DNA of 64,000 bases from Prorocentrum cordatum. Its lineage: Eukaryota; Sar; Dinophyceae; Prorocentrales; Prorocentraceae. The notes under the pieces are model-generated. The model saw only the letters and a list, made by a program, of their open reading frames with translations. It was not told the origin of the DNA and searched no databases. Below, in pieces: positions 41,690 through 50,624 of this stretch (position 1 is the first letter of the stretch; each line of letters opens with the position of its first letter). Location of the stretch: NCBI GenBank assembly GCA_963575745.1, contig CAUYUJ010015829.1, positions 208,701 to 272,700 on the forward strand. Direction: 5' to 3'. Position numbers and translations under genes: made by a program.

Positions 41690-42485
41690 AAACGTCCGAC
41701 CCAACCACGTTCGTCACGTGGAACGCCCGTGCACTCATATGCTACTCGCGCAAAAGACGGCGCAACAAGCAGGCCCACCTCGCCTCCTCAATGAAGCGCG
41801 TGCGTCATCATGATCCAGGAAGTGCACGGCTCCGAGGCTCTGCCCAGAGCATGGGTGGACACCCAGCCGCCCTCGTACGAGATCTTCGTCTCCGAGTCCA
41901 AGAACACCAGGGACGCGCCCCAGCAAGCAACGGGTGGAGTTGCTACCTCGTCCACTGGCATGCGCCGATGCAGTTCGAGTGACTTCAGCCTCACCAGCTA
42001 CCGCAATGTTCGTCCGAGTCGGTCGTGGACGGCCGAGTGCTGCTCGTCGCGATCACGCATGCCGTCTCTCGAAAGACCATTGCTATCATGAGGGTCCACA
42101 ACCACGACATCGACGCCGCAGGCAGAGCCAAGGTCAAACGTGTTTGGCATCAACGCCGTACATGGGCTGAGGCGAACTACCAGCACCGCGTGGTTCATCG
42201 CGATGGGCAACTCCAGCACGCCCAGCCGCCCGCCCAAAAGCTCCATGCAGCCGCAGCCGCAGCGCGCCCGCCTCGCGCTGGACAGCAGCGTCCGCCAGCT
42301 CTCTTCGACTCGACGCTGGATCTGGAGTTCGAGGCTGACCTGCCCACGCGCGTCAGCAAGGCGGACTGCACCGCTTCCGCCATAGACCGCAAACCATGCA
42401 GGAGCTCACCGCCAATGTCACTATCGCGCACGACGCAGCCATCCTATCGGATAGCCGCCTTAGCGACCATGCCGTCATCTCTTTT
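41690..42485 (+). pseudogene. LINE C APE-type endonuclease, fragmented
   Basis: Four frame pieces align with the fold in order. TTFVTWNARALICYS (about 41707) is the first strand with Asn. MIQEVHGSEALPRAW (41810) has the catalytic Glu. GRVLLVAITHAVSRKTIAIM (about 42031) is followed by VHNHDID. SRLSDHAVISF (about 42453-42485) is the last strand with the Asp-His pair. The GDxN strand between them is not clear. At least three frame changes make it non-functional. Confidence 0.65.
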
Positions 42486-43560
42486 CCCCCTCGGCATCGA
42501 GCCGAAGACACTGGTTCTCGAGCAGGCGATCTCGCCTGCCATCTTCCACGACCCCAGCGACTCCAAGTACCTTCAGCAGCTCGTCGACGCCGCGCAGTCC
42601 GAACGCGTCCCGATCGAGTCCCGCTGGACATCTTGCAAGAGACAAGCGGTGGAAGTTGCGCGCTTCTTTCGTGGCGACCAGGTGCGATACCCCGCGGGCG
42701 ACGCCAAACAGTTTGGTTGCCTGGGCGGCCGCGTGCTCACCGCTCGCTCGGTCTCGCGCGCCATTTGGCGCCGAGACGTGCATCGTGCGCGCCGGCTTCA
42801 AGTCGCTGCCGCGCTGGGGGCCCAGCGCCTCGTCATCTGCAACGGCTCCATCGCGCTCTCCAACGACGTGGAGTTTGCCGACGTCTCGGCCTCCCCGCGC
42901 CGCGACGACGAGGCCGGGCAGCGCTCTCTGGCGCGACGGGCGGCCCGGCGCCCCGCGGGGCAAGAAGGGGCCCCCTCGCCCGAGAAGCTGCGCGAGGTCC
43001 GCAGGCCCCCCCCCCCGGCGGAAGGCCCTGCTGGGCCCCCGTGGAAGCGCCGCCCCGCCCCCCGGGGCATCAAAGTCAGAAGGCCCCGCAGTCCCTCCCG
43101 AGATAGCCAGAGAGAGAGAGAGAGAGAGAGTCGATCAATGATGGGCGCCCTCCGCGAGTATTGGCGGCCCGTCTTCGCGGGGAGGCAGGTCGAGGTATCC
43201 AGGGCGCAACGGTGCATCGGGAGTCATTGGCCGCGCGGGGAGACCACCGACGTGGGCGCGCCCGACGGGTCGCAGATCCGTGCCGCCCCGCGGCGCGCGA
43301 CGCCGTCCTCCCTTGGCCCTGACTGCCTCCGCTGTGCCGCCCGGCTCGCCCGCGAGTCCTCCCGGGAGACGCTCGAGGGCCTCGCTTCCTTCCTGTGCGC
43401 TGGCCTCTCCATCCAGCGGGGCCTGAGTGGCCCTGTCTCCGACTTCGTTATCGCGCCGAAGGGTGGCGACCTCGCTGGCGAGCTCATTGCCGACCGAGCC
43501 CCTGGAGATGCGCGTCCGCTCCCCCCCAAGAGCGCCAACGTCGAATCCATCGCTGGTGCA
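42486..43560 (+). pseudogene. LINE C linker between endonuclease and RT
   Basis: One frame stays meaningful for about 300 codons: SPAIFHDPSDSKYLQQLVDA, SVSRAIWRRDVHRARRLQVA, QRLVICNGSIALSNDVEFAD and ALREYWRPVFAG. This is the helical connector found before RT in such elements. A GA microsatellite (43108-43130) lies inside it. No catalytic residues are expected here. Confidence 0.6.
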
Positions 43561-43561
43561 G

Positions 43562-44118
43562 CGAACCACTCCCCGAGGACCGCGCTTCGTGGTCGGCCGC
43601 AGCGTCGCCGAGCGCGTCGTGCGCCGCGACGCGGAAATGCGTCGTGCTTGCCTGGTCGACTCCGCGAATGACTCCAAGCCCGCGTTCATCAGCTCCGGCT
43701 TCGCGGCTGCGTTCCTTCTGCCGGGCCGGGCGTGGCCGTTCGCCGCGCGGGGGCGCTGCGGCACCGCGCGTGGCCTGCGCGACCTCTTCCGCGCCGTGTG
43801 CCTCGCCCCCGGCAGCTGCAGAAAAGTCGACAGCGCCCGCCACCTCGCCCCCGATCGCGGCGGGCGTCGCGCAGGGTTGCCCCGCCAGCGGCAGCGCGTG
43901 GGCCATCGCCACGGGCCCGCTCATCCGCCGCGCCCTCTCCTTCCCGCGGAGCGAGGGCGGCCACCAGGGAGTGCGACATCGGCTACGCAGGTGCCTGCGC
44001 CGACGACCCGGGTCTCGACGTTGCGGCCGTCGGCGCGCCGCGAACGGTCTCTTGGTATTTTGCTGCTGTCGAGGAGCTTGCGCGCCTCTCCCTCGCAAGC
44101 TCCGCGGCAAACTTTTGA
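43562..44118 (+). pseudogene. LINE C reverse transcriptase core, motif A Asp replaced
   Basis: RFVVGRSVAERVVRRDAEMR leads to motif A, FISSGFAAAFLLP (about 43683-43720), where Gly stands at the catalytic Asp of the usual FDFAAAFPS. After a frame change motif B is intact, GVAQGCPASGSAWAIATGPL (43863 on). After another, motif C is ACADDPGL with Asp codons GAC GAC at 44002-44007. The next segment, WYFAAVEELARLSLASSAAN, is the palm-thumb helix. Frame changes and the motif A residue rule out activity. Confidence 0.75.
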
Positions 44119-44480
44119 ATTTTGCGCGGGGCGGCAGCGGCGCTACGGTGCGCCTGTGCAGCGCGTCTACACTCTCTGCCCGTGGCTACGCGTCGCAGTT
44201 CTCTCCGCTGCGGAAGAGTCTCCTGCGCCGCGAGCTGTGCGTGTTCCGCGCGGCGCCAGGCCTGCCTCCTGGTACGGTCCGCAGGGTCGACCTGATTCTA
44301 TGGCGAGTCGGAGTCCGCCACCTGTGCCATGTTCAACGCAAGTCAATGCCACCGCATGTGCGAGTCGCTCTGCCCCCCTCACCGTCCAAGGAGACTGGGA
44401 GCCCTGCCTGTCCAGGCTCTGTGAGGAGGCATGAGAAGAGAGCATCGCCCCTAGCTTCTCGCGCTGGCTTGTTGGCCAAT

Positions 44481-45319
44481 TGTATCTGACTTTCTTTGCG
44501 GGGCCACGCGCGATCGTCCAATGCTATGACGACCTGTGCTGGTGAGCCGCCCCCAGCCCTCTTATCGTGCATTCCCCTGGTCGTCACGGACCAGGCCGTG
44601 CAGGGCGACGTCTGCGCGGCCCGAATGGCCGACGCACCGCGTCGTGCCAAGGCTCAGCGAGTCGCGGCTGTGGCGCTGCGCCGTGACGCGTTCAGCGCAA
44701 GTTCCCTCGGCACGCCCCGCAAACGCATCGAATCCTGGGAAATGCCCCCGCCGCTTCCACCTGAAGAACTAGCCGCCCGCTTGAGGGCCCGTACAGTGGA
44801 GCTCAAGCGAGCCCGCCCGAGCTGACGGTTGGCCATTGTCACATCACTAAGCGGAGCCGGACGATTACAGGTCGCATGCACGTCCTCGCGCTTCGTTCGT
44901 GCGTCTTCGAATGCAGCCAGCAGCCAGACTCATTTCCCCACTGCCTCTCCTGCTCCGTCCTTCGGAGCCTCCTCTGGTCCCTTGGCCCTCTTCAAATTCA
45001 AACCGCCATTGATTGCATATTGGGGCTCGGGCTCCGCCGCTGCGCTGCGTACCCGCCTGCCGCTCAGTCTGACCTTTCTTTGCGTCGGACGGTGCAGCGA
45101 GTCACGTTTGCAAAACATATCTATAGCACAATGAAGAATACAGCTGCCCCGATCGCTGGTTCGCGTCGGCGTGCAGCGCGGCACGGGCGCTGCTATGGCT
45201 TTCATTATCTTTCTCGTCGCCGCGTTTCTGTAGGCCCGAGGCGCCGAACCCATGCACCCGCGGCGAATCGAGCGCCCTCTTTGACGTTCTCGGCTCGCCC
45301 CAAAATTACTGGGACTCCT
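44481..45319. other. No assigned gene
   Basis: Short frames on both strands without a domain. Sequence to about 44480 may be diverged LINE C C-terminus (for example REELCVFRAAPG-like residues near 44240); beyond that nothing is recognised. Confidence 0.35.
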
Positions 45320-45357
45320 CGTCCTCCTCCTCCTCCTCCTCCTCCTCCTCCTCCTCT
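45320..45357 (+). repeat. Short (CTC)n tract
   Basis: Pure CTC/TCC run with the same strand polarity as the tract on the 5' side of LINE C. Confidence 0.95.
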
Positions 45358-46119
45358 TGTCTACAGCTATTCAACATCCATAAGAGTCTCCTCTCTCCCC
45401 TGATCCTGTCCGGAAGATGTCCCGCCCGCCTTCGCGTCCAGCCGATTTGTTGTTGTTTTACGATGTGTGTTTGCGCTCCGATTGCTTTCGCAGGCAAGCG
45501 AGCAACATGCTGAGTATGAAACGCACATGGGCACACCGCTACTATCACGTGTAATCGCAGTGCTTGATGAGTGCGACCCGCCACGCTGTGGGCCATAGCG
45601 CCAGAGGGGCCTCCCCACCCCCAGCTGCGCAGTCGTGCCTGTGAATTTCTTGGACCACGTTGCTCGTGGGCGCCTTCCCTTTCCCCGGGCGGGACGGGGA
45701 AGGGGGGGGAGGAAAAGGGCTGAAACATTGTGCTGGATTGCGCAGCGTCGGCATCCGGCTCTGGGCGATGTGACCCACGAGTGAAGCTGTCAGCGGAGGA
45801 GCGTGTTGCTAAACGGGCGGGTGTTGGCCCGCTGACGCACGGCTTCATCCGAGATTCTGCTGATGTATGAGTGGGGAGCGCGCAACAGCTTACGCAAACA
45901 CCAAGCCTGGAACGCATCAAAATGGTGTGCGTGTCCAGATTATTAACATACGAAGTGTGCAGGCAGTCTAACAGATCACCTGGTGACTTATCCAACCCCT
46001 TTTCAAACATATGGCGACGATACCCAGGACCGCTCAGTACAAATGAACATATTGAAGGACCCGCAGTGCACATGAGTACCCAGAAGTGAAATCAGGAGAG
46101 CGCGGCAGCGGGAGTACAG
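45358..46119. other. No assigned gene
   Basis: A 255-codon minus frame (45306-46073) crosses the block, starting at TTG-like codons and ending in the CTC tract. Its residues are ordinary but match no domain I know, and a frame of this length is not rare at this GC content. Confidence 0.35.
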
Positions 46120-47530
46120 GAGTAGCAGCTGCGTGTGCGTACACCTCCGCTCCGCCGTGCCTCCCGAGACCCGAGAGCTCGCAGAAGTGTCAGCAGTTGC
46201 GCACTCCCCAGATCCCAGGAAGCCGCGAGGTCTCGGCGAGGTGTGCGTGGCATCCCACGCCGCTGGGCTCCGAAGAGCCCACGGAAGTGGCGCGACAGTT
46301 TCGCATTTCGCAGCCTCCCGCGCAGCCCGCGCAGCCCGCGAGGTCCAAACGGCCTCCCTGTGGAGCCCCACCCCGCTGGACCCCCGAGGAGCCCACGAAA
46401 GCGGCGACGGTTTCTTACTTCGCAGCCCGCCACGGCGCCGCGAGGTCTCAACCGGGTCCCCGTAGAACTCCACGCCACGCGACCTCCCAGGAGCCCACGA
46501 ACGCGGGGCGACAGTTTTACACTTCGCAGCCCCCCAGGGAGCCGTGAGATCCAAATCGGGATCCTCGTACCACTCCATTCCGTTGGACCTCCCAGGAGCC
46601 CACGAAAGTGGCGCCACAGTTTCACATTTTCCCCTCAGGGAGCCGCGAGGTCTCAACTGGGTCCCCGTACAACTCCTCTCCGCTGGACTTCCCAGGAGCC
46701 CACGAGCCTGTCGCGACGGTTCCACACTTCGCAGCCCCCAGGGAGCCGCGAGGCCTCAGCTAGATCCCCGTAACACTCTATTCCGTTGGACCTCCCAGGA
46801 GCCCACGATAGTGGCGCCACAGCTTCACGTTTCCCCCCCAGGGAGCGGCGTGGTCTCAATTGGGCCCCCGTACAATTCCTCTCCGCTGGAATTCCCAGGA
46901 GCCCACGACAGTGCCGACGGCTTCGCATTTCGCAGCCCCCCAGGGAGCCGCGAGGTCTCAACTGGGTCCCCGTATAACTCCACTCCGCTGGACCTCCCAG
47001 GAGCCCACGACCGTGGCGACATGTACACACTCGCAGCCCCAAGGGAGCCGCGAGGTCTCAATTGACTCCCCGTACAACTCCACTCCGCTGGACCTCCCAG
47101 GAGCCCACGAACGCGGCGACAGTTTCACATTCGCAGGCCCCCCAGGGAGTTGCGAGGTCTCAACTGGGTCCCCGAACATCTCCACTCCGCTGGACCTACC
47201 ATGAGCTCACGACAGTGTCGCGACAGTTTCACACTTCGCAGCCTCCAGGGAGCCGCGAGGCCTCAACTGGGTGTGTCCCCGTACAACTCCACTCCGCTGG
47301 ACCTCCTAGGAGCCCACGCAAGTGGTGCGATAGTTTCACATTCGCACCCTTCCAGGGAGCCGCGAGGTCTCAACTGGGTCCCCGTACAACTCAACTCCGC
47401 TGGACCTCCCAGGAGCCCGCGAACGTGGCGACATATGCAGAAGTCTCCCAGGAAGCTGCGAGAACTCAACGGGATCGCCGTACGACTCCACTCCGCTGGT
47501 CCTCCACTCCGCTGGACCTCCTCGGAGGCA
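46120..47530 (+). repeat. Satellite array, about 14 units of 102 bp
   Basis: The word CTGGACCTCCCAGGAGCCCA or a close variant occurs near 46581, 46683, 46786, 46887, 46989, 47088, 47189, 47298 and 47400, and in more diverged form back to about 46150. The other half of the unit is GGGAGCCGCGAGGTCTCAAC, then GGGTCCCCGTACAACTCC. Units at the left edge are the most diverged. Since 102 is a multiple of three, long frames stay open on both strands; indels between units break them and there is no sign of coding. Confidence 0.92.
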
Positions 47531-47830
47531 GGTAGCAAGAGGCAGGAGGGGTGGAGGAGGAGGCAAGAGGGGGAGGAGGTAGAAGGACAGTGGGAGAGCG
47601 CAGCGCTCTATTCAAAACGAGAGCCCGATGCAGGCGGGTCGGCAATCATTCATTACGCACAGCTCACATGCTTGAATCTTCTTAAGTTGCGTAAAAGTCG
47701 TGTGGCTTCATACCCCAGCCAACGTGTCAAAAATTGCACCAGCAGCACCTAGGCGACGCGACTAGGCAACACAGCGCCATGGGAAGGGATGGGAGGGAGG
47801 GATAGGATGTCAGATGTGGCGCGACCGCAC
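47531..47830. other. No feature seen
   Basis: Purine-rich near 47530-47590, then ordinary sequence with no repeat or domain. Confidence 0.4.
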
Positions 47831-48040
47831 CTAGCTTCCCTTTCTCCTCTCTCCTCTCTCCTCTCTCCTCCTCCTACTCTGCCTCCTCGCTCCTCCAACT
47901 TCTGCTCCTCCCTGGTGTTTCTCTGTCATTTTCGGGCCTCCTGTTGGCGTGTTTTCGCCACGGCCGGATCCGCCTCGGAAGCCGGGTGAGGATGGCTCCC
48001 AAGAAGGGTCCAGGGACCGATGTCGAGCGGACTTGGTCCA

Positions 48041-48076
<36 letters not shown>

Positions 48077-48380
48077 CCTCTTTGCTTGCCTCCTCTTCTC
48101 TCCTTCTCCGCCTCCTCTCCTCCCGCGCTTTCCTTTTCTCCTTCTCTTCTGCTCTCTGCCTCCCCTCTCTCCCTCCCTCTCCTCCTGCTTTCTCGCCCTC
48201 CCTCCCTCGCTCCTCCATCCTTCCTCGGGGCTCCTCCATCCTTGCCTTCTCCCTCCTGCCCTCCTTCCCTTCTTCCCTTCTTTCCTCCTCTCCTTTCCTC
48301 GCCTTCCCCATCTTCGATCCTTCCTCCCTTCTCTCATTGCTTCCTTTCTCCCTCGCCCTCGCCCTCGCGATCGTAGTCAC
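47831..48380 (+). repeat. CT-rich low-complexity block with a (GAC)n insert
   Basis: CTCCT, TCCCT and CTTCC words dominate. A (GAC)n run at about 48035-48071 and a unique segment at 47925-48034 interrupt it. Confidence 0.85.
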
Positions 48381-48429
48381 AGTCGCAATCGGATTCGCAA
48401 CCGCAATCGCAAACTTTATAGGTTATCGT

Positions 48430-48524
48430 AATCGTCGTCGTCGCCATCTTCGCCGTCGTCGTCGTTCTCGTCGCCGTCTTCGCCGTGATCGCCGTCCTCG
48501 CCGCCGCCGCCGCCGCCGCCGCCG

Positions 48525-48616
<92 letters not shown>

Positions 48617-48621
48617 TTCGT

Positions 48622-48656
<35 letters not shown>

Positions 48657-48706
48657 CCGTCGTCGCCGCCGCCGCCGCCGCCGTCGCCGTCGCCGCCCGC
48701 CGGGGA
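48430..48706 (+). repeat. (GTC)n/(GCC)n trinucleotide tract
   Basis: GTC and GCC triplets alternate in blocks for about 270 bases. Arg, Val/Ala or Asp/Gly-rich frames through it are artefacts. Confidence 0.97.
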
Positions 48707-49198
48707 TCCCCCGAGGACCGGGAGCTGCGGGCGGCCGAGACCCACAGACAGCAGCAGCTGGCGAGGCAGGCGAAGCTGGCCTCGAGGAAGAAGAAACAGC
48801 ACGAGCGGCCTGTCGGCGCCACGGGTCCCGCCGGCCGGGCCCCCCTCCCCGCCGGAGGAGGCTTCTCCGCGCCTCCCTCCAGCTCCCTACCTCCCTCCCT
48901 CCCTCTCCCTCCCTTCGCCTCTTCCCTCCTCTCCTCCTCCTGTTCTGTTCCCAGCGCATGGGGCGGGTCGCCGCGCGGTTCGGGAAGAGCCCGACCGCAC
49001 CCCGATGCGGGTGCCACGGCACCCACGGCAGAGCGCGCCAGGCGGGCCAGCTGTACGGCCAGCAGCGGCGGCGGCAAGCGGCGGCCACTCGCGGGCAGTT
49101 CGCTCGGCGAGGGGATACGAGGAGGAAATCGAATCGATCGAGGTCGTGATCCAAGGAAAGAGAAGGGAGGAATGGCCCCCAGAGGCTAGGGGTGTGCC
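48707..49198. other. No assigned gene
   Basis: A short readable plus-strand piece (DRELRAAETHRQQQLARQAK) follows the trinucleotide tract, but it is isolated. A CT-rich segment lies at 48880-48950. Nothing else stands out before the hairpin cluster at the 3' end of LINE E. Confidence 0.35.
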
Positions 49199-49208
49199 GT
49201 GGCACTGA

Positions 49209-49399
49209 AGTCGGTAGCGTGGCCTGTCGCTACCGACTCCGCCTCGCATAGCTCTCGCGGTGCGGCATGCTACGCCCTCCGTTCGGAGGCAACCTTTAGT
49301 CCTGGGGGGGGTATGGGTCGAGGGGCCAAAATTCAGCCCAGTCGGGTCCAGGGACGTTTGGCTCCCTGGACCAACAGTGTCTCCCCCCCCAGGACCTAA
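49209..49399 (-). other. Stem-loop cluster at the 3' end of LINE E
   Basis: AGTCGGTAGCG (49209-49219) and CGCTACCGACT (49228-49238) form a perfect 11-bp stem with an 8-base loop. CCTCCG/CGGAGG (about 49277-49290) form a 6-bp stem. GGTCCAGGGA (49345-49354) and TCCCTGGACC (49363-49372) form a perfect 10-bp stem with an 8-base loop, lying inside a longer inverted pair made of TAGTCCTGGGGGGG (about 49298) and CCCCCCCCAGGACCTA (about 49383-49398). The last ORF of LINE E ends within this cluster. 3' stem-loops in LINE RNAs are known recognition sites for RT. Confidence 0.8.
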
Positions 49400-50624
49400 C
49401 TATACATTCGGCTATGCTTCTCTCCGGCCTGGCCTGGCATGCATCGCCTACTCCCGAGACGTTTGCCGTCAGGAGTGTGCGTCCTGGCCGTGCTCTAAAG
49501 CTACTCATCACTTCCCTGAGCTCCAGCATTTGGCAGGCCGCCAGATCCCGAAGCTCTTTTACCTCGGGCGTGTTCGTGATCTGCGTCATGATCTCCAGGA
49601 TCATGGGGATGCCCTGCAGCGCGGCATGGCCTGCCAGTAGTATCCCATTTCGTATCTGGTTGTTCTCCTCGATGATCGTCGTTCGTCTCCTCGAGGTAGT
49701 GGCCGTCCATGTTCCCCATGGGTTGTCGTCGTCCCTGCACTCCGCCGTTTTTGTGCCCGTCGGTGTTGCGATGATTACTGCTGCCACTATGCCTTTATCA
49801 ATGTTGTCTCTCCACTTGGCAACCATCTCCTCCTTCAGCTGGGTGCAGGCCATGCCTATCATGCTGCAGTCGTACTCCGTGTTTGCTGCTTGTCTGATCT
49901 CCTGCATCATGGCGTCCGCGCAGTCCCCCTTCCTTCTTTCCAGAGCAGCGTAGAGTAAGTACTGCTGGTTCTGGTTCGCCATGTCAGGGATCCCCGTAGT
50001 CCTCTCGATCCATTCCGCTCTCGGTTGAATTTGAGGCGCCACTATGTCATCGCTTTCTTGACTTGTTCCAGCTTCATCCTCTTGATATTTTTGGTCGCCG
50101 CTGTCCTCTGCCCTGTCCACTTTCGTACATGGTACCAATGCTCGCTCAGGTCTGTATCCACGTTGTTTCAATCTTTTTGTCTCCTCAATATCCCTGTCGT
50201 ACATTTCCCACGCCTCGTCGTACTGCATGGGCTGCTTGAATTTTTTGTACCATTTGAGGCATCCTCTGCATCTGTGTCTCAAGTGTATGATCAATCTTGG
50301 TCTTGTTTGGAAGTCTTTTCCGCATGACTGACATGTTGAGCTGGTGGCGTATCTCTGCGCTGAATCCATGGGCATGTGCTTCTTTCTGTGTCGTTTCCAC
50401 GCTCCAATATCCGCTGTTGTGAAACCACATTCATAACATATATACTGTGCATCATATTCCAGCTCTTTCCATGGTTTGACTGCCATCTGCTTCAGTAGTA
50501 TCTGCCAGTTTCGTTTCCATTTGTCGCTGTTCGCTTCGTCCGAGTCCATATCCATCTGCTTTTTCCATGCTTCTCTACATCTTCTGTCGTATTCTCTGCC
50601 TTCGTTTTTATCATTCGTATTCAT
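49296..50624 (-). CDS. LINE E zinc-finger ORF (C2H2 pair)
   Basis: ATG 50624 overlaps the stop of the RT frame in the sequence ATGA (50624-50621). Residues about 61-87 form a C2H2 finger, YICYECGFTTADIGAWKRH...H; residues about 95-120 form a second, TCQSCGKDFQTRPRLIIHL...H/C. An acidic/basic helical region follows. The last 60 residues run into the 3' stem-loops and may be untranslated. The overlap could mean stop-restart translation, or it may be a one-base change that split a single RT-finger protein. Function by analogy: binding of element RNA or target DNA. Confidence 0.75.
   Translation of the reverse strand: MNTNDKNEGREYDRRCREAWKKQMDMDSDEANSDKWKRNWQILLKQMAVKPWKELEYDAQYICYECGFTTADIGAWKRHRKKHMPMDSAQRYATSSTCQSCGKDFQTRPRLIIHLRHRCRGCLKWYKKFKQPMQYDEAWEMYDRDIEETKRLKQRGYRPERALVPCTKVDRAEDSGDQKYQEDEAGTSQESDDIVAPQIQPRAEWIERTTGIPDMANQNQQYLLYAALERRKGDCADAMMQEIRQAANTEYDCSMIGMACTQLKEEMVAKWRDNIDKGIVAAVIIATPTGTKTAECRDDDNPWGTWTATTSRRRTTIIEENNQIRNGILLAGHAALQGIPMILEIMTQITNTPEVKELRDLAACQMLELREVMSSFRARPGRTLLTANVSGVGDACQARPERSIAECIVRSWGGRHCWSREPNVPGPDWAEFWPLDPYPPQD

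Larger units (their letters stand above)
41129..44480 (+). mobile_element. LINE C: 5'-truncated, heavily frameshifted non-LTR retrotransposon
   Basis: ORF1-like, endonuclease and RT pieces follow in order on the plus strand, but each is in a different frame from the last. The left edge is the end of the CTC tract, so the 5' part is missing. RT motif style (GVAQGCPASGSAW, ACADD) matches LINE A rather than B, D or E. The right boundary is soft: RT sequence is clear to about 44115 and uncertain to 44480. Confidence 0.75.

Noticed and set aside
45306-46073. A 255-codon minus-strand frame as a host gene
   Set aside because: No domain, and it runs into a CTC tract. A frame of this length is expected by chance at this GC content.
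46003-47538. Overlapping frames of 130-240 codons on both strands with a repeated GLLGGPAEW-like peptide
   Set aside because: The 102-bp satellite unit is a multiple of three, which keeps frames open. Indels between units break every frame and there is no start or domain.
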